Shown piece after piece: positions 58,204 through 64,000 of a DNA stretch of 64,000 nt. The notes beneath the pieces were generated by a model, which was given only the letters and a program-made list of their open reading frames with translations, had not been told where the DNA came from and did not search any database. Origin of the DNA: Podocnemis expansa (lineage: Eukaryota; Chordata; Testudines; Podocnemididae); NCBI GenBank assembly GCA_007922195.1, contig ML682067.1:726283-790282 (forward strand). Direction: 5' to 3'. A program made the translations under genes and the position numbers. The first letter of the stretch is position 1. Every line of letters begins with the position of its first letter.

Positions 58204-58309
58204 CTTCTAAAATGTTACAGTAAATGATGAGTGTCAAATAGAATTTGAGTTTCCAGAGATTTTTAGTTTGTTAGCTAATCTGATATTTCTAAAATTATCT
58301 TTGCCTTAG

Positions 58310-58437
58310 AATGAAAGGAAAGAAACATTCGTAAAGCCAACGGGGGATTCATCAAAGCAAGGGAAATCAGAAACAGAACAGAAACAACCCAAACAAAAAA
58401 ATAAACAAAAGCCCCTCTCTTTACATACAAGTCTTGG
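58310..58437 (+). CDS. MDM1: MDM1 coding exon 6 (lysine-rich linker)
   Basis: The exon is 128 bp, phase 0 in and phase 2 out, with acceptor GCCTTAG and donor GTATGT. It encodes a lysine/glutamine-rich, low-complexity linker (about 43 residues, with QKQPKQKNKQK) ending in LG, the last Gly codon being completed by exon 7. The linker is weakly conserved, so identification depends on the frame, the splice sites and the match at the junction with GKMNTEYR. A CR1 3' end lies about 110 bp upstream in intron 5. Confidence 0.88.
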
Positions 58438-58625
58438 GTATGTATAATATAGGAGAACCTAACCTAGAACTTAGATATTCAGCACCTAATATTCTGGGAG
58501 GAGGTGGGGGGTATTCATCAGTTTGACATTGGGCACCAAGTGCATTACCTTAGTATATCTGTGTCTTACGTCCACATATGAAGCATTGTGATTGTGCTTG
58601 CTGTGGAGAAACTGAAACACTGCAG

Positions 58626-58867
58626 TAGAGCCCTGCGCAGATACAAATAACGTGGATCCATATCCGACCTGCATCTGCAAGAAATGATCTGCGGATGTAA
58701 TGCGGATATCCGCAGATATCCACATATTTGCAGGGTTCTAGCTCTGTGCAGATAAAAAGATGTGGATCCGTATCTGATCTGCATCCACAAGAAATGGTCC
58801 ACGGATATCAGTGTTGCGTCTGCGGATGCAGATATAACGTGGATATCTGCGGATTTGCAGGGCTCTA
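58626..58867. mobile_element. hAT-type element in MDM1 intron 6, internal dimer
   Basis: Ends TAGAGCCCTGCGCAGATAC and GATTTGCAGGGCTCTA, flanked by perfect 8-bp CACTGCAG (58618-58625, 58868-58875). The interior is two successive copies of one unit (about 58626-58741 and 58736-58867), each with GATGTGGATCCGTATC-like and GCGGATATCCGC-like palindromic sequence; an internal junction GCAGGGTTCTAGCTCTGTGC separates them. Confidence 0.85.
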
Positions 58868-58875
58868 CACTGCAG

Positions 58876-59318
58876 CGTCCTCCACCAGCTCATTCTGGAC
58901 CATTGCAGTGCTGGAAAAGAAAGCTTTGCAGTTGCAAGAATTCAGTTAGCTGTCCCAGTGCAATCCTATATTTGCTGCTGCTTATCATTCAGTGACTGCT
59001 TTGAAAATTTAGACTGCTGACTTACTGGCTGCATGGTAGGCCTGAGGTCCTGATTGTTCTCTGCTCTGCCCAGCCCCCACCACTCTTCAGCATAGAAAGA
59101 CATACTGGATTAATATGAAACCTTTCCTGATCCAGTCATCTGAAAAAACTGAGTCCAGGGAAGGACAAAATTGGCTCACAGCTAGATGCCAGCAATTTTA
59201 CTTTTGGGTGCCAGATGACACTTCTCCATTACATTTCTGCAGGAGACGGGATACTAAAACTGGTTACTGTAGTGATGGAAAGCATAGATTTGTTGAGGGC
59301 TGACTTAGTCAGACAATA
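58876..59318. other. MDM1: MDM1 intron 6, unremarkable
   Basis: No recognised element or exon. Confidence 0.5.
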
Positions 59319-59326
59319 TTATAGGT

Positions 59327-59767
59327 CAGGCTTGGCTAAACTGTGGCTTGGGAGCCACATGTGGCTCTTGAATCAAAAATTGTGGCTCCTGGAAGAATGT
59401 CAGCAAATCAGTTTAGGAAACCAGTCCCAGCCTAGGAGTTCAGGCCAGGGGTTGGGATGGTGGGGAGAAGTGCGGCATGGTCAGGATTTTAAAAAACTCA
59501 CCACTAGCTTGCAGTCTTCTACATTGAGCAGCAGCTAAGTTTTTACTGAATAGGCCTAATTTTCATGGGAACCTTTAAGTAATTATTAGAATCTGACATT
59601 AGTAGAATCGATATTTGTCGTCTTTTTACGATAAAGTGTGCAATGAATTTTAAACTTAGTAATTTTGGAGTAGGTAAAAGTATATGGCTTTAGGCCTCAG
59701 TGCGGCTCTTGAAGGTTTAATAATCAGCTTGCGTGGCTCTTGAGTTTCATAAGTTTGGCCAGCCCTG
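59327..59767. mobile_element. Short hAT element in MDM1 intron 6
   Basis: Ends CAGGCTTGGCTAAACTGTGG and AAGTTTGGCCAGCCCTG, flanked by perfect 8-bp TTATAGGT (59319-59326, 59768-59775) with central TA. GTGGCTC-rich segments occur in both halves. Its left end resembles that of the 43505 element. Confidence 0.88.
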
Positions 59768-59775
59768 TTATAGGT

Positions 59776-60082
59776 CATGCATACGCTTTCTGCCTCTCAG
59801 TATAGTTACTTCTTCAGATGCATGAAGAGAAAACTGCAATATCCGAGGGGTGGGTGAGTGTCTGTGTGTGAGTATACACACACGTACATGTGTGTTCATT
59901 TCTGTATATGTGTTTATAGCCTTAGCATGTTGCAATTTTCATTTCATGCATCTGAGGAAATGAGTTAGAACTCATGAAAGCTTATGTGCTAATAAATTTG
60001 TTGCTTTTTATCAGTGCCACAGGATTCCTAATTTGTTTTGCTGAAACAGAATAACATGGCTACCTCTCTGGAAGACTAACCA
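59776..60082. mobile_element. Penelope-like fragments with a well-kept hammerhead-like motif
   Basis: The right part (59936-60082, +) has CTGAGGA at 59952-59958, the perfect stem palindrome ATGAGTTAGAACTCAT, then GAAA at 59976-59979, followed by AATAAATTTGTTGC, GTGCCACAGGATTCC and AACATGGCTACCTCTC. The left part (59776-59830) carries a degraded inverse copy. The middle holds GTGTGTGAGTATACACACACG simple sequence. Confidence 0.65.
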
Positions 60083-60736
60083 GTGTGGATGCACTTTAGT
60101 ATTGCCTCTTGAACTGGTTCAGTCACACCTTTGCAAATAGAACATAAGGGAGCAAGTTGTGTCAGTTTCAGGGAAGGGAAAACAGGACTCTTTTTGGCCA
60201 GAAGTTAGGAGAAAAATCAACTGTGAAATTTCCCTCTGTATTTATGTAGACTAAGTTAATTTTACTTTCTGACTTTTGCCTTTTATGGTCTATATTCCTG
60301 AAAAGTGGGGAACAAAAAGGTTATTTCAAGTTTATTCAGAAAATTTGAAAATTAAGTTGTAGTTTGGGCCAAAATTAGAAGGGCACCTGGCCCTCTGGAA
60401 CTGGAAGTGCTCATCACTTTTCAGGGCAGCTAGATCTAATTTTTGTATGTGTATGTGTATGTATATGTATGTGTATTTCACAGGAAGTGTAACATGCTGT
60501 GCACTTTTGAAGACCCTTTTTAGTGCCTAAATATGGATGAGCCTAACTTGATGCGCACACATTTCAAAGTTTTAGTTTTGGAATTAGTCTTTAACTGTCA
60601 TGCAATTCTTATCTTACAAGAGTACTTATAATTGTATTTAAGTAACTATGAAATTTGTTTTTAAACAGTCACCTAGGTGATCAACAAAATGTCATATTTT
60701 AATGTTTTATTTCCCTACTCTCCCTTATTGTTCTAG
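60083..60736. other. MDM1: MDM1 intron 6, right part
   Basis: Contains a (GTATGT)n run at about 60439-60476. Nothing else recognised. Confidence 0.55.
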
Positions 60737-60836
60737 AAAGATGAACACTGAATATAGATCAAAATTTTTGTCCCCAGCTCAATATTTATACAAAGATGGC
60801 GCTTGGGCACGTATCAGGAAAAACATACCCGATCAA
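60737..60836 (+). CDS. MDM1: MDM1 coding exon 7 (fourth EYxxxF repeat, SPAQYLYK)
   Basis: The exon is 100 bp, phase 2 in and phase 0 out, with acceptor TTGTTCTAG and donor GTGAGT. It encodes KMNTEYRSKFLSPAQYLYK followed by DGAWARIRKNIPDQ. This is among the best-conserved parts of MDM1 and includes the fourth motif copy (NTEYRSKF). Exons 6 and 7 together are 228 bp, a multiple of three. Confidence 0.95.
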
Positions 60837-61218
60837 GTGAGTATCCTACAAAATTTTCTAAGCATGTAAATGTAAATATTATTTTAGGGCCCCAGTGAGC
60901 AAGGTGCTGAGGGTCCTTATTTCCAACGGTTCCTAAAGGATAGGGGTTGTCCATGAACCAAGCGTTCTATTTGCTGGATCAGGAAGAAGGCCATAAGCCA
61001 GTGTAAAATGAGGGCATTTATCCAACCCCCCCCCCCCCTTTTTTTTTTTTTTTGGTCTCAGAATCCCTGGAAATTCCTGTTTGAATTAGTATGTACACAC
61101 TTTACCAGGAAGGTCTCCTCCAAGGCCTGATAATGGAAGAAGTACTTTAACATGCTGCCCCTGTTCTAAAGCAGATGCATACAGTTCCACAATAACACAT
61201 ACCATGTTGCATTTTTAA
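60837..61218. other. MDM1: MDM1 intron 7, left part
   Basis: Has an adjoining C-run and T-run at about 61025-61051. No element recognised. Confidence 0.55.
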
Positions 61219-61220
61219 TA

Positions 61221-61578
61221 CAGTAGAACATCGGCATTATGAATATTGTAGAAATTGAGGTTCTTTGTAACTCTGAAACGTTTATAACTGAACAAAACAC
61301 TGGTGGTGGTTCTTTCAAAAGTTCACAGTTGAACAAACGTTACTGTGCAGAAGAAAGAATGCTGCTTTTAATCTTCTTCATTTAAATGAAAGAACCAAAC
61401 AAAGACTTTCCTTACCTTGTCACAACTTCTTTTAATTTTTCCCTTGAGTTTACTTAGTAGTTACATCTAAAACAGTACTGTATTTGCTTTTTTGTTGTCT
61501 TTGCTCCTGTTGGTGTACTTTCGATTCCAAGTCAGATGCATGGTTGATCGGTCAGTTTGTAAGTCTGAGGTTCTACTG
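61221..61578. mobile_element. Tigger/pogo-like (Tc1/mariner) MITE in MDM1 intron 7
   Basis: Ends CAGTAGAACATCGGCATTATGA and GTCAGTTTGTAAGTCTGAGG followed by TTCTACTG are inverted partners of the CAGTAGAACCTC type. TA lies at both outer borders (61219-61220, 61579-61580), the mariner duplication. No transposase is encoded. Confidence 0.8.
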
Positions 61579-61580
61579 TA

Positions 61581-62604
61581 CAGTGTACCCCAAAGGTACT
61601 AACCCTAATTCAGTAAGGTTTATCTTAATTCATATGATTTATTCAGCATTTTGGCAATATGTCACATGGCTTATTCAAGACTCTCTGAAGCAAAATACCA
61701 GCAAAAGTGTATTTTTGCTGGTGTAACTGCATGTACACTAAGGGATCTTACCAGTACAGGTATGTCAGTGAGGGATCGCTTTCACATCCTTGACCCATAT
61801 AGACTAAACTCTTTTTTTCACTCTTTAATAACTCAGTCAGCTTTAAGCTGTTCTTAAATTTTGAAGAAAAAAGAAATTCTCTTGTGAGCTGAGACTGCAC
61901 AAATAATTTCAGCTCAGATGCAGACTTCTAAAGCATATGAAAACAAAGGTTATAGTGAAAAGAGTCTTACTTATAGTAATTGCTTCCAGGAAACTGTTCT
62001 AATATGTATTAAGGGTTATTTTTCAGCAGTAGAATAAAAATCATTTTGAATTATCCTTTTAAAAAATTAATGAGGTAATTCATAATCACAGTAGGACTGT
62101 CTAGGGTTTGGGTCCTGCTGTGATAATGCTACCTCCTAGGCCATTGAAAGAGCTTGGTTTTTCTTTGTACTTCTTCACAATTGACTAGAGGCAGAGCATT
62201 CTCAGTATGCCTTTCCTCCCCCTGCAATGTTCTATTGCTCTGAATTTATATTCTGCCTTTTATAGTTCAGCCTATCAATTATCCTCATTAACTTTCATCC
62301 CTGTACTTAAACTGAAGAAACTTACACAGTTCATTGTATCAAACATGCTGTAGCCTTAAATGACATTTTCCCAAAGAATAGTTTTGTTTTTTTTAAAATT
62401 GAAGCCCAGTGCGCCAAAATATTCAGTCACATCAGTGCCACCACAGTGACTTTTCACTCCTGTATACAGTTGTCTTCTGTACAATTACATGGGTGTAACA
62501 GAAGACAGAATTTAGCCCTTTAATATAATTCTTTCAGCAAATAACAGAGAAATCTAATATATGAATGAAGAGTGTACATAAACTAATTGAGATTCAATAG
62601 AAAA
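61581..62604. other. MDM1: MDM1 intron 7, middle part
   Basis: AT-rich, no recognised element. Confidence 0.5.
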
Positions 62605-62697
62605 GCGTCTGCCAACGTGGGATTTTCTCACGCGAAAGCTCATTCAATAAATAAATTTTAGACTTTAAGTGCCACAGGACTCCTTGTTTGTTTTTAT
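62605..62697 (+). mobile_element. Penelope-like retroelement fragment
   Basis: GTGGGATTTTCTCACGCGAAAG, AATAAATAAATTTTAGAC and TAAGTGCCACAGGACTCC are recognisable. The CTGANGA box is missing from its left side, so it is a 5'-truncated copy. Confidence 0.6.
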
Positions 62698-63934
62698 CCC
62701 AAAGAAGTGATAGAATTGCATGCCTGCTTTCGGCCATTATATATATATCCTACCGCATTCCATTAGCCCTTTATATGAGACAGAATCAGTATAGCAGTAA
62801 GGCTGCTATCAAAGACCTTCCTTAAATTTTAGGAAAATTAAAGCATAAAGAATATTTTTGGCAGTATTAGCAAACAGTATTTTGGTGGAGGACAAGACTG
62901 TGTGGAGGGGCGTTCACAATCTAATTTCTTAATTTTGTGAAAATATTTTTAGTGATGAAATGATGACAATAGAATCATTACGTTTGTTTTAAGACTAGAA
63001 GTAATTTCTTATTGTGCTTAAAATGTATATTTTTCAACCTTGTCTTAGAAGTTTGTGACTGATATCTTAGTATAAATGCTTTTGCTATCAATATTGAGAT
63101 TTTAGTAGCATCTAGAGTCATCAGGGAAAACCAGTTCCCCATTGTAGTAGGTTCTACAGACATAAAGCTAGTGACTTGCAGTGCTAAAAAAACTCCGTCT
63201 AAGATCCTGCTTCTGTATGCATGTGTTTAGCTATGAAAATGAGCAGGTCCACTGACAAAACACCAATCCTGAAATATTCAAAAGTTAATGATTTAGAAAC
63301 AATAGGCTTTTTTACTGTTAAACTAAGTTGTTTGACTGTCACTGCAAGAAAAGCAAAATACTGCAGAAATATAGCCAATTACAACTTTTTTTTTTGTACT
63401 AAATCTCTAGGAGGCAGCATAGAGCTGCAGTGTCAGTTTTAAAACGGTTCACACAATGGTTCTGTTACTGCGATGTTGTAGAAAAGAAACATTGACTGTT
63501 TTTGTATTCCTCTCCTTAGGATTCTCAAAACATCTTAAATTACATGTGGTATATGGAGGTTGGTTGCACCCAAGTTTATTATAACGCTTGGAACAATTAC
63601 CTGGTTTCTGAACACTAAAAAAGAAATAAAATCCTGCACTAATCTTATTCATGGATGCTGCATAAGTTTTTTTTCATGGTTATTGAATAAGTTATCAATA
63701 ACTATGCCTTGGCTTGACTGCTTAAAACATGCTTTCTAAATCAATACACTTGTTAGTTTGGCTTAACTTCTCATTTTGTTGCTTGTGTTGCACCTTACAG
63801 TGTTTCCTGTGTCTGGTCTTGAACTGTGTAACATGTCTTTCTACTGTAGTCAGCATTAGCTAGTGCAAATGCTTCACTGTAACTTCTAATTGAATTTTAA
63901 AATATCTGATACACTCTGACATTTGTATGCGCAG
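62698..63934. other. MDM1: MDM1 intron 7, right part
   Basis: AT-rich, with a T-run at about 63386-63395. No element or alternative exon was recognised. Confidence 0.5.
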
Positions 63935-64000
63935 GTGAAAGAACTTCGAGAGAAAGCAGAGGCTTACAGGCAACGAGTACTAGGAACCCACTTCTCTCGG
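63935..64000 (+). CDS. MDM1: MDM1 coding exon 8 (partial, cut by window edge)
   Basis: A TGCGCAG acceptor is followed by 22 open codons reading VKELREKAEAYRQR and ending GTHFSR, the conserved predicted helical segment that follows SPAQYLYK in MDM1. The exon is still open at the last base of the window, so its donor is not visible. Confidence 0.93.
   Translation, partial: MKELREKAEAYRQRVLGTHFSR

Larger units (their letters stand above)
40282..64000 (+). other. MDM1: MDM1 gene, 5' part (eight coding exons, truncated by window edge)
   Basis: Joining the eight exons listed separately gives 1110 coding bases, 370 codons, with no internal stop. The product starts MPVRFKGLSEYKRNFKWKK and ends in this window at VLGTHFSR. 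I recognise it as MDM1 from this N-terminus, from the RSHSADSR segment, and from KFLSPAQYLYK. Known of the family: MDM1 binds microtubules through repeated short motifs, sits at centrioles and in the nucleus, and acts as a negative regulator of centriole duplication; loss is linked to retinal degeneration in mouse. The repeated motif [S/T]-E-Y-x(2,3)-F occurs four times here, once in each of exons 2, 4, 5 and 7. All introns have GT..AG ends. The C-terminal half of the protein, the stop codon and the 3' UTR are outside the window. Confidence 0.95.

Noticed and set aside
1..64000. tRNA, rRNA, CRISPR array or bacterial operon
   Set aside because: None was seen. Spliced genes, CR1, DIRS, hAT and Harbinger elements mark this as vertebrate nuclear DNA.

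Overview
This is a nuclear genomic window from a vertebrate, most probably a turtle (a crocodilian is the main alternative). It has intron-rich gene structure, one CpG-island promoter, CR1 LINE remnants, and many DNA-transposon families with inverted termini. The sauropsid placement rests on CR1 3' tails, DIRS-type retrotransposons, Harbinger relics and short Harbinger-like palindromic elements. The species cannot be fixed from the window alone.

Only one host protein gene is recognisable: the 5' part of MDM1, on the + strand from position 40282 to the right edge. Eight coding exons (40282-40299, 42814-42928, 52414-52781, 53408-53542, 55009-55188, 58310-58437, 60737-60836, 63935-64000) join in frame with GT/AG junctions and encode the first 370 residues. 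The rest of the gene lies beyond the window. MDM1 is a centriole- and microtubule-associated protein that restrains centriole duplication. A GC-rich promoter sits immediately upstream (about 40070-40281).

The 40 kb to the left of MDM1 holds no supportable host gene. By vertebrate synteny it should be the MDM1-RAP1B side of the locus, but that is inference. In order it contains: a decayed minus-strand DIRS retrotransposon running off the left edge (1-5640); a Harbinger transposon relic (about 7600-13853) invaded by a 2.1 kb hAT element that itself contains a second hAT element; a largely repeat-free stretch (13.9-17.7 kb); clusters of palindrome-rich MITEs (17.7-18.2, 20.0-20.4 and 28.4-29.4 kb); a broken hAT transposase gene (29.4-30.9 kb); and many short non-autonomous hAT elements. 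At 37540-37670 there is a 131-bp nearly perfect hairpin that I cannot assign to any family.

The MDM1 introns are also repeat-rich. Intron 2 carries a second DIRS element interrupted by a CR1 LINE, which is in turn interrupted by another retroelement fragment. Introns 5, 6 and 7 carry a CR1 3' end, two hAT elements, a Penelope-like repeat and a Tigger-like element.

The strongest new observations are these. (1) Fifteen short transposons end in perfect or near-perfect 8-bp target-site duplications, and those with CAGNGGTT/CAGGGGTCTCAAAC-like ends share a central TA. (2) A recurrent retroelement fragment contains a hammerhead-ribozyme-like layout (CTGANGA, palindromic stem, GAAA). (3) The MDM1 first exon is bracketed by inverted copies of one transposon family, with a third transposon family abutting its CpG island.
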